Shown: positions 54,442-62,812, counted from the first letter of the stretch. The stretch is 64,000 nt of DNA from Hyphomicrobiaceae bacterium (GCA_041397645.1 JAWKWE010000005.1:372001-436000), one strand, 5' to 3'. A program made the numbers and translations. The notes: a model not told the origin generated them from the letters alone.

Positions 54442-56490
54442 GCGGCCGTCTATGTCATCCCAGGCACCGTCGCCGAGCAGGGCCAGGCCCGCGCCGCCGA
54501 TGTGCTGCAGATGCAGGCCGTCGTCGTCGATCTCGACGCGGGCGACATCCCGGCCAAGCTGGACCATGTCACCCGCCACCTCGGCGCGCCCACGCTCATC
54601 ATCGAAAGCGGCGGGCGCACGCCCGAGGGCGCGGCGAAGCTCCATGTCTGGTGGAAACTGACCGAACCCGCCGAGAGCGAAGAGCTGGCCACCCTCTGCC
54701 GCCTGCGGGGCGAGATCGCCGTGAAGGTCGGCGGCGACACGCATTTCCGCTCGGCACACCAGCCGATCCGGGTGCCGGGCACGGTCTATCACAAGCACGG
54801 CCACCAGCGTCTCGTGCAGATCCGCGAACATCGCGACGTCGAGGTGGACCTTGTGGATTTCGCCGAACAGGTCGCCGAGATGCCGCCGCTGCCAGGCGTA
54901 GGCTTCGCCAGCGACGTCTCGGCCCACCAGGCCAAGCCCGGCATCGACGCGGTGCTCACCACGCCGGTGCGCGAAGGCGCGGTCGACGACTGGTCGCGGT
55001 TCCAGGGGGCCAGCGCCGCCATCGGCCATTACGTGCGCCTGGTGCACGAGGGCCGCCTCGACCCGTTCGCGGGCTGGGACGCGATCTGCGGCTACAACGC
55101 CGCCATGCTGCGCCCGTCCTGGCCGCTCGATCGGCTGCAGGCCGAGTCCGAACGGCTCTGGGCGCTGCATGTGAAGCGCAACGGCCCGCCGCTCCTGCGC
55201 GCGGCCCATGTCGATGCCCCGGCCAGCCCGCTGCCGACCTTCAGCCTCGGCGCGCTGCTCGACGACACCAGTCCGATGCCCGAGGACGTCATCGGGCCGC
55301 GCGTGCTGACGCCGGGCGGGCTCCTGGTGCTGGGCGGCGCGCCGAAGGTCGGCAAGAGCGACTTCCTGATCTGCTGGCTCGTGCACATGGCGGCGGGAGT
55401 GCCGTTCCTCGGCTTCACGCCGCCCCGGCCGCTGCGCGTGTTCTACCTTCAGGCCGAGATCCAGTATCACTACCTGCGCGAGCGCATGCAGCAGATCGCG
55501 CTGCCCGCCGCCGTGATCGCAGCCGCGCGCGACACCTTCATCGCAACGCCGAAGCTGAAGCTGCTGCTCGACGCGGAGGGCGTCGCCCGTGTGGCCGAGG
55601 CCATCCGGACCGCATTCCCCGACGCGCCACCCGACATCATCGTCATCGACCCCATCCGCAATCTCTTCGACGGTGGCCCCGAGGGCGGCGGCGAGAACGA
55701 CAACACCGCCATGATGTTTTTCCTGAAGGACCGGGTGGAGCTTCTCCGCGAGGCGGTCAATGAGGACGCGGGCGTCATCCTCGCCCACCACACCCGCAAG
55801 GCCAGCAAGTACCAGGTCAAGGACGATCCCTTCCTCGCGCTCTCCGGCGCCAGCGCGCTGCGGGGTTTCTACACCTCCGGGCTGCTCATGCACCGCCCCG
55901 ACGAGGATAGTAGTGTCCGCAGGCTGGAAATCGAGCTGCGGAACGGCCCCGCGTTGCCGGGGAAGCTGATCGACAAGGTGAAGGGCGAGTGGGTCGAACT
56001 GAACCCGCTGAACGAGCGCCTGGTGCGCAAGGAGGTCGGGGCCAAACTCGATGCCGAACGGCTGCGCAAGCACGATGTCATCCTCGGCATGTTGCTGGAT
56101 GAGGCGGCGAGCGAGCGCCTCTACACCGCCATGCAGTTCGCCGAGACCTTCGAGAACCGGGGCGGTCTGGGCAGCAAGCACACGATCCGTGAGCGCCTCA
56201 GCGTGCTGGCGACCAAGGGGTTCGTGAAGTTCCTGCGCGACCCCTCGGGGTTCGGCTTCCCCGTCACCCGGTCCCGGTTCGGCTACCTCTGCGTGGAAGG
56301 CATGCAGTTCGGCGCGCCTGTCGAGGAGATCGATCCGGCCACCGGCGAGGTCACCACAACCGTCCGTCCGGTCCTGCCCAGCCACTTCAAATGCCCCCAA
56401 TCCGGGCTCTGCCTGCAGGTCGAAAACCCCGCCGTCTGGGTCTACCCGGAGGGGCTCGAAGACGACCTGACTCATATGAGTGAGGCCTGA
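54424..56490 (+). CDS. Phage primase-helicase, C-terminal ~688 residues in one frame
   Basis: The open frame from the GTG at 54424 encodes most of a two-domain replication protein. The N-terminal region has VVVDLDAGDIPAKLDHVTRH and ESGGRTPEGAAKLHVWWKL (archaeo-eukaryotic primase-type DxD and H residues, RepB-like). The C-terminal region has Walker A VLGGAPKVGKSDFLICWLV, then VFYLQAEIQYHYLRERM and IIVIDPIRNLFDGGP (Walker B), a RepA-like DnaB-type NTPase. The first ~90 residues are in other frames upstream. The true start is at 54172 if the frame is restored. Confidence 0.82.
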   Translation: MGEPRGAAVYVIPGTVAEQGQARAADVLQMQAVVVDLDAGDIPAKLDHVTRHLGAPTLIIESGGRTPEGAAKLHVWWKLTEPAESEELATLCRLRGEIAVKVGGDTHFRSAHQPIRVPGTVYHKHGHQRLVQIREHRDVEVDLVDFAEQVAEMPPLPGVGFASDVSAHQAKPGIDAVLTTPVREGAVDDWSRFQGASAAIGHYVRLVHEGRLDPFAGWDAICGYNAAMLRPSWPLDRLQAESERLWALHVKRNGPPLLRAAHVDAPASPLPTFSLGALLDDTSPMPEDVIGPRVLTPGGLLVLGGAPKVGKSDFLICWLVHMAAGVPFLGFTPPRPLRVFYLQAEIQYHYLRERMQQIALPAAVIAAARDTFIATPKLKLLLDAEGVARVAEAIRTAFPDAPPDIIVIDPIRNLFDGGPEGGGENDNTAMMFFLKDRVELLREAVNEDAGVILAHHTRKASKYQVKDDPFLALSGASALRGFYTSGLLMHRPDEDSSVRRLEIELRNGPALPGKLIDKVKGEWVELNPLNERLVRKEVGAKLDAERLRKHDVILGMLLDEAASERLYTAMQFAETFENRGGLGSKHTIRERLSVLATKGFVKFLRDPSGFGFPVTRSRFGYLCVEGMQFGAPVEEIDPATGEVTTTVRPVLPSHFKCPQSGLCLQVENPAVWVYPEGLEDDLTHMSEA

Positions 56491-56698
56491 CTCATATGAC
56501 AGCGCCAACTGTGCAATCAATGAAATCAATGGCTTACGGGCAAATAAGAGTTAGGTCCCTAACTCATGCCCGAAGACTTCATGAAGTCTTATTCCGCAAT
56601 GATTTCAGCCACTTGAATACCTCGGAACAGTTAGGTGTCAAACCCCCATACTACGTATGGGAGGGCCACCCTACAGGGTTGGCCACTCCTCCCATACG
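56466..56698. repeat. Palindrome-rich intergenic patch (possible origin or control region)
   Basis: In 230 bases: a direct repeat CCTGACTCATATGA (56466-56479 and 56486-56499, period 20), the first copy holding the 12-base palindrome ACTCATATGAGT; GAGTTAGG-TC-CCTAACTC (56548-56565), with a third AGTTAGGT at 56629; an 18-base perfect palindrome AAGACTTCATGAAGTCTT (56573-56590); CCCATAC-TAC-GTATGGG (56645-56661); and an 11-base stem CGTATGGGAGG / CCTCCCATACG (56654-56664 and 56688-56698) around a nested GGCC stem. The patch is AT-richer than its surroundings. No gene between 56491 and 56827 is called; a short frame at 56496-56846 looks like chance. Confidence 0.75.
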
Positions 56699-56827
56699 TC
56701 CGGGCCAGCCGCGCGCCGCCGTGACGCTCCCTTGTGCCTTCCGATCCGACGACGGCGGCCCCGTACGCCAAGCACCAGACCGCCGTCGTCTTCCACCACC
56801 ACAGGCCACCGGCAAAGGAGACCCATC

Positions 56828-57367
56828 ATGGCTCAGCCAACTCTGATCCCGAATTGCGACGGCGCAAGGTTTGAATCGCTGCCGCTCGACACACCCCGCA
56901 ACCGCTGCATCCTCGCGCTCGACCTCGGCACCTCGACCGGCTGGGCGATCCGCAGCCACGACGGTCTGATCACCAGCGGCACCGTCTCGCTGCGCCCGGG
57001 CCGCTTCGACGGCGGCGGCATGCGCTACCTTCGCTTCACCAACTGGCTGACCGAGATCGATCGGCTGTCCGGGCCCATCGCCGCCATCTGGTTCGAGGAA
57101 GTTCGCCGCCACGCAGGCACCGACGCGAGCCACATCTACGGCGGGCTCATGGCCACGCTGACCGCATGGGCCGAGCTGCGCGGCGTGCCCTACGAGGGCG
57201 TCCCGGTCGGCACGATCAAACGCTACGCCGCTGGCAAGGGCAACGCCGACAAGGCCGCGATGGTCGCCGCCGTCCGCGCCCGCGGCTTCAGCCCGGCCGA
57301 CGACAACGAGGCCGACGCCATCGCGCTCCTGCTCTGGGCGATCGAGACGAAAGGAGGTGTCGCATGA
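56828..57367 (+). CDS. RuvC-like Holliday junction endonuclease
   Basis: A 179-residue RNase H-fold nuclease. The family opener CILALDLGTSTGWAI carries the first acidic residue; EVRRHAGTDASHIYGGL and IKRYAAGKGNADKAAMVAAV (helix with Lys) and DDNEADAIALLLWAIE (paired acidic residues) complete the catalytic set. Phage RuvC-like enzymes resolve replication and recombination junctions. The ATG at 56828 follows AAAGGAG. The stop overlaps the next gene by four bases. Confidence 0.86.
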   Translation: MAQPTLIPNCDGARFESLPLDTPRNRCILALDLGTSTGWAIRSHDGLITSGTVSLRPGRFDGGGMRYLRFTNWLTEIDRLSGPIAAIWFEEVRRHAGTDASHIYGGLMATLTAWAELRGVPYEGVPVGTIKRYAAGKGNADKAAMVAAVRARGFSPADDNEADAIALLLWAIETKGGVA

Positions 57368-57564
57368 GATGGCATCCCCACGGCTACGGCGGCCGACGCC
57401 GCGATCCCGAACAGGTCAAGCGCGAGGGCTGGCGGGAACAGGGCGTCCTCGCGGTCTCCGCCGATGACGACCGCCTCACCTGGCCCGAGCGTGAACTTGT
57501 CCGCCAGCTTGGCGAGAAGCTCTACGGCCCGCGCCCTTCCGACAGGGAGGCGCGCCATGGCTGA
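57364..57564 (+). CDS. Small Arg-rich protein of unknown function
   Basis: A 66-residue frame with ATG 57364 overlapping the RuvC stop (ATGA). It is Arg/Glu-rich: RWHPHGYGGRRRDPEQVKRE and LTWPERELVRQLGEKLYG. Nothing known matches. Its stop overlaps the next gene by eight bases, so the three genes are probably one transcript. Confidence 0.6.
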   Translation: MRWHPHGYGGRRRDPEQVKREGWREQGVLAVSADDDRLTWPERELVRQLGEKLYGPRPSDREARHG

Positions 57565-57937
57565 TCGCGAATGGACTGCCGACTGCGTCGCCGATCATTT
57601 CGAGGAAGCGTTCCGCACCCTGCGCAAGCTGCCGCCGGTGAAGGCGCAGGGCTACTTCAACACCTGGCCCGACATCGTGCGGACCAGCCGCGAGATCGCG
57701 GCGATGGAACCCCAGCCGATGCGGGTCTGGCCCTCGGCCGCCGCGATCACCCGGCTCGAGCAGACTTTCGACTGGGTGCTCTGGATCGAGGAGGCGGAGC
57801 GCAAGCTGGTCTGGTCGCGCGCGGCCCGCGTGCCGTGGAAGCAGATCAGCGGGGAGCTCGGCTGCGACCGCACGACCGCGTGGCGGCGCTGGCAGCTGGC
57901 GCTGACCAAGATCGCTGCGCGCCTGAATGCGCAGTGA
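57557..57937 (+). CDS. DUF6362-like protein
   Basis: A 126-residue protein from the ATG at 57557. Its body reads EWTADCVADHFEEAFRTLRK, then ITRLEQTFDWVLWIEEAERK and a C-terminal HTH-like stretch ISGELGCDRTTAWRRWQLAL. I assign it to DUF6362 from memory; such proteins are frequent in alphaproteobacterial prophages and may bind DNA through the C-terminal helix-turn-helix. Confidence 0.72.
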   Translation: MADREWTADCVADHFEEAFRTLRKLPPVKAQGYFNTWPDIVRTSREIAAMEPQPMRVWPSAAAITRLEQTFDWVLWIEEAERKLVWSRAARVPWKQISGELGCDRTTAWRRWQLALTKIAARLNAQ

Positions 57938-58005
57938 CTCCAATGTGTTGCAACACTTTTTCCTTCGACATCTGCAACATGATCGTGCTATTCCGAAGGC
58001 AAGAT

Positions 58006-58040
58006 GGGGAGAGTGCGCTGGAAAGCTCGCTCTCCCCTTT
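58006..58040 (+). terminator. Rho-independent terminator
   Basis: Stem GGGGAGAG with CTCTCCCC, partly extended by GCGC/GCTCG, loop ~15 bases, followed by TTT. It lies 69 bases after the DUF6362-like gene stop. The rest of 57938-58353 (415 bases) has no gene I can support, apart from the inverted repeat below. Confidence 0.6.
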
Positions 58041-58057
58041 GCGTTGACGGGGGCCTT

Positions 58058-58097
58058 CTGGACCCCGGTATCCAGCGAGGGTCCGGCCGGGGTCCAG
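58058..58097. repeat. Inverted repeat CTGGACCCCGG / CCGGGGTCCAG
   Basis: An 11-base perfect stem (58058-58068 and 58087-58097) with an 18-base loop, in the noncoding gap before the ParB/methyltransferase gene. It has no T run, so it is not a simple terminator; a protein-binding or RNA structure role is possible. Part of the motif (CTGGACCCCG) occurs again near 58273. Confidence 0.45.
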
Positions 58098-58353
58098 CCC
58101 ACGGCAGTTTCCGGTTCCTTCCTGGCGATATTCGTATGCTGGCGGGCGAAGCGCGGAACATCGCCAGCGACAGGGCCGGATTTTTGGGAAGCCACCCGGA
58201 AGCCGGAGCCACGCGCGCCCCGCGCAAACACCAATGAACGCTGGCCTTCCGACCGGACACCGCTGGTGGCCGCTGGACCCCGTGTGGAGTCCGGCCCGGC
58301 ATCCGGAGTCCGGAAGCCACCGGCATCCACCCGACCGAGGAACCGTGCCCATC

Positions 58354-59730
58354 ATGACGTTGAGCTTCGCCCCGGACGCGATCGAGACGTGGCCGCTGTC
58401 GCGCCTCCAGCCCTACGCGAAGAACGCGAAGGCGCATGGCGCGGATCAGGTCGCGAAGATCGCCGCCAGCATGGCCGAGTTCGGCTGGACCGTGCCCTGC
58501 CTCGTCGGCGAGGACGGCGAACTGATAGCAGGCCACGGGCGCGTGCTGGCCGCGACGCAGCTCGGGCTGACCGAGGCGCCGGTGATCGTGCTCGGGCACC
58601 TGACCGAAGCGCAGCGCCGGGCGTACCGGATTGCGGACAACAAGCTGACGGAACTCGGCACCTGGGACGAGGCGCTGCTGTCGGCGGAACTGAACGACCT
58701 GCTGGCCGAAGACTTCGACCTGTCGCTGGTCGGGTTTTCCGATGGCGAACTCGACAAGCTGCTGGCCTTCGATCTCGACGGTGGCGGCGAGGAAGAGGGC
58801 GCCGGGGGCTCCGTGCCGCCGGTGACCATCCCCGAACCCCCACGCAATCCGGCGTCGCGGACGGGCGATCTCTGGATCCTCGGCGATCACCGGCTGCTCT
58901 GCGGCGACAGCACCAGCGCGGCCGATGTGCGCCGCCTGATGAACGGTGAGCGCGCGATCCTTTTCGCGACCGATCCACCGTATCTCGTCGACTACGACGG
59001 CTCGAACCATCCGACCCGCAACAAGGACTGGTCGGCGTCCTACGGCACGACTTGGGACGACAGTTCGCAGGGCGCGGAACTCTATGACGGGTTCATCGCT
59101 GCAGCCGTGGCGGAAGCCATCGCCGAGGATGCTGCCTGGTACTGCTGGCACGCCTCGCGCCGCCAGGCGATGCTGGAAGCCTGCTGGGAGAAGGCCGGGG
59201 CCTTCGTCCATCAGCAGATCATCTGGGTGAAGGACCGGGGCGTCCTGACCCGCTCGCACTATCTCTGGAAGCACGAACCTTGCTTCATGGGCTGGCGCCG
59301 TCCGAACCGCCCGCCGAAGGTCGCCGAGCAGACGCTGCCCTCGACCTGGGAGATGCCGTCTTTCGCCAAGGACGAACGCCCCGACCATCCGACGCCGAAA
59401 CCGCTGGACGCGTTCGGCATCCCGATGCGCCAGCACGTGGCCCGCAGTGGCCTCTGCTACGAGCCGTTCTCGGGCTCTGGTTCGCAGATCATGGCAGGCG
59501 AGGCCAACGGCCGCCGCGTCTTCGCGATGGAAATCAGCCCCGCCTATGTCGATGTGGCTGTCGAGCGCTGGCAGGCTGAGACCGGCCGCGACGCGATCCT
59601 CGATGGCTACGGCCGGACCTTCGCGCAGGTGAGGACCGAGCGACTGGGCGACGGTGCCGACGCCCCGGCCGATCCCCCGGCAACGGACACCGCCCCCGAA
59701 CCCGCGCGAAAGCGCAAGACCCCCGCGTGA
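58354..59730 (+). CDS. ParB-domain N6-adenine/N4-cytosine DNA methyltransferase
   Basis: A 458-residue fusion from the ATG at 58354. Residues 1-~150 are a ParB/Srx-like nuclease domain (AKNAKAHGADQVAKIAASMA, LIAGHGRVLAATQLG, RAYRIADNKLTELGTW). Residues ~190-430 are a beta-group methyltransferase with catalytic DPPY (ATDPPYLVDYDG) and the SAM motif YEPFSGSGSQIMAGE; the order (DPPY before FSGSG) is typical of this group. The Pro/Ala-rich tail is low complexity. It probably methylates phage DNA to evade host restriction. Confidence 0.9.
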   Translation: MTLSFAPDAIETWPLSRLQPYAKNAKAHGADQVAKIAASMAEFGWTVPCLVGEDGELIAGHGRVLAATQLGLTEAPVIVLGHLTEAQRRAYRIADNKLTELGTWDEALLSAELNDLLAEDFDLSLVGFSDGELDKLLAFDLDGGGEEEGAGGSVPPVTIPEPPRNPASRTGDLWILGDHRLLCGDSTSAADVRRLMNGERAILFATDPPYLVDYDGSNHPTRNKDWSASYGTTWDDSSQGAELYDGFIAAAVAEAIAEDAAWYCWHASRRQAMLEACWEKAGAFVHQQIIWVKDRGVLTRSHYLWKHEPCFMGWRRPNRPPKVAEQTLPSTWEMPSFAKDERPDHPTPKPLDAFGIPMRQHVARSGLCYEPFSGSGSQIMAGEANGRRVFAMEISPAYVDVAVERWQAETGRDAILDGYGRTFAQVRTERLGDGADAPADPPATDTAPEPARKRKTPA

Positions 59731-59731
59731 C

Positions 59732-60913
59732 ATGCATGACCTGGCTTTACCTTCCTCCGGACGCGCTTCCGGAGCCGGAGACGCATGTCTGTTCGGCCTC
59801 TCCCTCTGTTCCGGCGCGGGCGGGCTCGACCTCGGGCTCGCCATCGCCATCCCCGGATATCGTGCTGTGGGCCATGTCGAACGGGAAACCTTCGCCGCAG
59901 CCACTCTCGTGGCGCGGATGGAAGACGCGGCCCTGGATCAGGCTGTTGTCTGGGACGACGTTGGAACCTTCGACGGCCGCCCGTGGCGCGGCGCGGTGGA
60001 CATCGTCACAGCGGGCTATCCGTGCCAGCCGTTCTCGGTCGCGGGCAAGCGCCGGGGCGCGGACGATCCGCGCCACCTCTGGCCACATGTCGCCCGCATC
60101 ATCGGCGAGGTCGAACCGCCCTTCGTGTTCCTCGAGAATGTCGCCCATCATCTCCGCCTCGGCTTCCCCGAAGTCGCAGCAGGACTGGTCGGCATGGGCT
60201 ACCGCCTTGCGGCAGGCCTCTTCACGGCGGCGGAAGTCGGCGCGCCCCACAAGCGCGAGCGGCTGTTCATCCTCGCCATCCGCGAGGGGGACGAGTTGGC
60301 CGACCCCGCGCGCCTGCTCTGGCACCCGGTCGAGTGGCGGGAACCGGACGGAACTGCTGCGGCTCTGGCCGACGCCGAGGGCCAGTGCGAACGAGAACCG
60401 GCAGACGAAGCCGACGCCCTCGCAGGCAGCGGGTCAGCACGGCATGAACCTGGCGACGACGGCCGCGCTCTGGCCGACGCCGCAGATCGACAGTTTCCGC
60501 AGCCGGGGTGGCGAACGGCGCGACGAGAAGGGTCTGGACCGCATGGCGCGGGACTGGCCGACGCCGATGGCGAACGATGGCTGCAAGCCGAGCGCTGGCA
60601 ACCGGCGGACAGCAGACGTGACCCATTCGGCTGGGATGTGGATGACGCCGACAGCGCGGGATCACAAGGATGGGGCGACGACATTGGCGAACACGCCGGT
60701 GAACGGCCTGCTTGGCCGCCAGGTCCTGGTGACGCCGATGGCTGGGAGCGATACCTCCGAGCCGCGCCGGACCTTGAACCCGCTGTTCGTCGAGGCGCTG
60801 ATGGGCTGGCCCACCGGGTGGACCGGCTTCGCCTCTGTGGCAACGGAGTGGTCCCGCTGGTTGCGGCGCATGCGCTGCGAACTCTCGCGGCTGAACTGCT
60901 GGCCGATGGATGA
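59732..60913 (+). CDS. Phage C5-cytosine DNA methyltransferase
   Basis: A 393-residue protein from the ATG at 59732 (the frame is open to 59654). Motif I GLSLCSGAGGLDLGLAIAIP, motif IV VTAGYPCQPFSVAGKRRG with the catalytic Cys, motif VI FVFLENVAHHLRLG, motif VIII HKRERLFILAI and C-terminal motif X LRLCGNGVVPLVAAHALRTL identify it. The target-recognition region (about 210-340) is Asp/Ala/Gly-rich (LADADGERW, DDADSAGSQGW) and low in complexity. Another frame across this gene is open too; see findings. DUF7220 follows nine bases later. Confidence 0.88.
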   Translation: MHDLALPSSGRASGAGDACLFGLSLCSGAGGLDLGLAIAIPGYRAVGHVERETFAAATLVARMEDAALDQAVVWDDVGTFDGRPWRGAVDIVTAGYPCQPFSVAGKRRGADDPRHLWPHVARIIGEVEPPFVFLENVAHHLRLGFPEVAAGLVGMGYRLAAGLFTAAEVGAPHKRERLFILAIREGDELADPARLLWHPVEWREPDGTAAALADAEGQCEREPADEADALAGSGSARHEPGDDGRALADAADRQFPQPGWRTARREGSGPHGAGLADADGERWLQAERWQPADSRRDPFGWDVDDADSAGSQGWGDDIGEHAGERPAWPPGPGDADGWERYLRAAPDLEPAVRRGADGLAHRVDRLRLCGNGVVPLVAAHALRTLAAELLADG

Positions 60914-60926
60914 GGCAGCGGCATGA
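59736..60926 (+). other. Second open frame overlapping the C5 methyltransferase gene
   Basis: A frame of about 396 residues (ATG 59736, GTG 59727) shifted relative to the methyltransferase. Its N-terminal two thirds are a Ser/Pro/Arg-rich shadow, but the last third contains repeated WPTP (LWPTPRASANENRQTKPTPS, WMTPTARDHKDGATTLAN) and NPLFVEALMGWPTGWTGF, phrases I associate with C-termini of other phage methylases. It ends in an ATGA overlap with the DUF7220 gene start. Whether it is translated is unknown. Confidence 0.3.
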
Positions 60927-61147
60927 AGCAGTCCCGCCTCATGTCGCTGGTCGAGTCCGTCGCCAACGTGATCGTCGGCTACGGCGTTGCGGTTGTGACG
61001 CAGATCCTGATCTTCCCGATCTTTGGCCTGCACACGACGCTGGCGCAGAACCTGAAGATGGGCGCGGTCTTCACCATCGTGTCGATAGCGCGTTCCTTCG
61101 CCCTGCGGCGGGTGTTCGAGGCGATCCGGATGCGGAGCGCCAAATGA
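60923..61147 (+). CDS. DUF7220-like small membrane protein
   Basis: A 74-residue protein with two hydrophobic segments (ANVIVGYGVAVVTQILIFPI and AQNLKMGAVFTIVSIARSF) and basic flanks (VESVANVIVGYG, RRVFEAIRMRSAK). It matches my memory of DUF7220 phage proteins, whose role is unknown. ATG 60923 overlaps the stop of the alternative methyltransferase frame by four bases. Confidence 0.75.
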   Translation: MKQSRLMSLVESVANVIVGYGVAVVTQILIFPIFGLHTTLAQNLKMGAVFTIVSIARSFALRRVFEAIRMRSAK

Positions 61148-61200
61148 TCGACCGCCGCCCCAGCGGGACGGCGGCCATCGACTTTTCGGAGTCCGGTGCG

Positions 61201-61788
61201 TCAGGCGGCAGGGAGTTTGTACACGCGCCCCCGATCCTCGACCTTCTCCGAAGTCACTTCGAGCCCGAGCTTCTTCTTCAGCGCCCCGGCCATCGCCCCG
61301 CGGACCGTGTGTGACTGCCAGCCAGTCGCGGCCATGATCTCCTCGATGGTAGCGCCGTCCGGCGCGCGCAGCATGGCGATCAGCGTGGCCTGCTTGGTGC
61401 CCTCGCGCGGCGTGCGCGTCTTGGGCGCGGCCTCGGTCTCGGTGCGGGTGTCCGGCGCGGGCTCCTCAGTCGGCGCGTCGGTCGCGCCTGCAGGCGCGGT
61501 GTTCGCGCTTTCGGGCTCGATCCCGATGGCGGCGAGACCGGCGCCGGTGATGTGCAGGAGGATGGCGCGACCGTCCTCGTCGTTGCGCCAGACGCGGTTG
61601 AGCGCGGCGTCGGCCTTCGTCTGGATCTCCGTCGTCGTCTCGGCGATCAACTCGCGGGAGAGCAGCGCGCCCACCACCTTGGCGGCGGCGCCTCCGCGCA
61701 GGGAGCCGGGGAGCGGCAGGACGTTGCGGTCCTCGCGCTGCGCGGCGGTGCTGAGGATCACGAGCTGAGTGTCGGAAAGCTGGGTCAT
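61201..61788 (-). CDS. DUF3489-domain protein
   Basis: A 195-residue protein from the ATG at 61788. The C-terminal ~70 residues are a winged-helix-like DUF3489: TKQATLIAMLRAPDGATIEE, IMAATGWQSHTVRGAMAGAL and KKKLGLEVTSEKVEDRGRVY. The middle is a Pro/Thr/Glu-rich linker. The N-terminal half (TQLVILSTAAQREDRNVLPL) looks like a second small domain. It is probably DNA-binding. Transcribed leftward, against the phage early block, with the small gene upstream. Confidence 0.88.
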   Translation of the reverse strand: MTQLSDTQLVILSTAAQREDRNVLPLPGSLRGGAAAKVVGALLSRELIAETTTEIQTKADAALNRVWRNDEDGRAILLHITGAGLAAIGIEPESANTAPAGATDAPTEEPAPDTRTETEAAPKTRTPREGTKQATLIAMLRAPDGATIEEIMAATGWQSHTVRGAMAGALKKKLGLEVTSEKVEDRGRVYKLPAA

Positions 61789-61877
61789 CTTCGTCTCCGT
61801 ATCGGGGCGCGCGGGATGCGGGCCCTTCTGCGAGGCCGAGCCCGCCGGTCGGCGGGCGGCACCCGAAGTGGTTGATC

Positions 61878-62102
61878 TTACTCGGCGTATTCGCCCTTGC
61901 CGAAGGCGCCGTCGGTGATCTCGCGCAGCTTGGCGCGGTAGTGGTTCAGGGTGCCGACATGGCCCCAGTTGATCTCGTCCGGGTGGGTCTCGAAATGGTC
62001 CGCGCTGAGGGCGGCGAGCCGCTCCAGCATCGCGTCGATCTCGAACTTCGCGGCGATGAAGGCGTCGAGGGCTTTCGTGTTGTCGGTCGCGCGGCGGGTC
62101 AT
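61878..62102 (-). CDS. Small helical protein upstream of DUF3489
   Basis: A 74-residue protein from the ATG at 62102 (AAGGAG eight bases upstream; ATG at 62129 is another choice). It is helical, acidic C-terminally: ALDAFIAAKFEIDAMLERLA and HPDEINWGHVGTLNHYRAKL. It has no recognised family. It is 89 bases upstream of the DUF3489 gene on the same strand and divergent from the terminase genes. Confidence 0.65.
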   Translation of the reverse strand: MTRRATDNTKALDAFIAAKFEIDAMLERLAALSADHFETHPDEINWGHVGTLNHYRAKLREITDGAFGKGEYAE

Positions 62103-62215
62103 CGGGGTGGGCTCCTTGGTGAGTTGCATCGTCCTTGTGGAAGGGACGTTCGCTCCGGTCGCGACGCTTATCAACTCTATAAGCACATGACTTCGAATGA
62201 TAATCGGAGCTGTCT

Positions 62216-62812
62216 ATGCAGGGCATGAGCGAGCGCCAGTACGCCGCCCATGTCGGGCTGTCGCGGGGCGCGATCCAGAAGGCGAAGGCGGCTGAGCGCC
62301 TGGTCCTCTATCCCGACGGCAGCATCAACGCGGCCGCCAGCGACGCCAGACGGGCCGAGACGACGGACCCGTCGAAGACCCGCAAGCCGCCCGCGCCGAA
62401 GCTGAAGCCCGTCCCCGAGGCTGCCGTGGCCGCCGTCGGCGACACGCTGCGCGAACAGGGTCTGGCTGTTCCGGCGGTGGGCGGCGGCACGACCTTCCTG
62501 CAGGCCAAGACCGCGAACGAGGTGCTGAAGGCGCAGGAGCGACGCATCCGGCTCCAGAAGCTGAAGGGAGAGTTGATCGAGCGGGCCCGCGCGCTGGCGC
62601 TGGTGTTCCGGCTGGCGCGGGAGGAACGGGACGCATGGGTGACCTGGCCTGCGCGCGCGGCGGCGCTGATGGCGGCCGAGCTCTCGGCCTCGTGCAGCGA
62701 CGCGACGGGCCAGCAGATCGCCGTGGAGCCAGCCGCGATGCAGAAGGTGCTGGAGAAACATGTACGCGCCCACCTCGACGAACTCGCCGAGGTCCGGCCC
62801 GACTTCCGGTGA
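62216..62812 (+). CDS. Phage terminase small subunit-like protein
   Basis: A 198-residue DNA-packaging protein. The N-terminal ~45 residues form an HTH (MSERQYAAHVGLSRGAIQKA, KAAERLVLYPDGSINA) like lambda Nu1; a Pro/Ala linker and a long helical C-terminal part (LKAQERRIRLQKLKGELIER) follow. It would recognise the packaging site and recruit the large subunit. ATG 62216 follows CGGAG. The large subunit gene starts 53 bases before its stop in another frame. Confidence 0.82.
   Translation: MQGMSERQYAAHVGLSRGAIQKAKAAERLVLYPDGSINAAASDARRAETTDPSKTRKPPAPKLKPVPEAAVAAVGDTLREQGLAVPAVGGGTTFLQAKTANEVLKAQERRIRLQKLKGELIERARALALVFRLAREERDAWVTWPARAAALMAAELSASCSDATGQQIAVEPAAMQKVLEKHVRAHLDELAEVRPDFR

Noticed and set aside
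54291..55763. 490-codon + strand frame within the primase gene
   Set aside because: Only its first ~20 codons are real (the displaced primase segment); the rest is a shadow of the true frame.
54343..56529. 728-codon - strand frame antisense to the primase-helicase
   Set aside because: Antisense to a gene with intact primase and NTPase motifs; its composition is typical of a shadow frame in high G+C DNA.
56496..56846. Small + strand frame after the primase
   Set aside because: Runs through the palindromes, ends inside the RuvC-like gene, and has shadow-like composition in its second half.
57988..59904. 638-codon - strand frame antisense to the ParB-methyltransferase
   Set aside because: Antisense to a gene with DPPY and FSGSG motifs; low-complexity Arg/Gly/Pro content.
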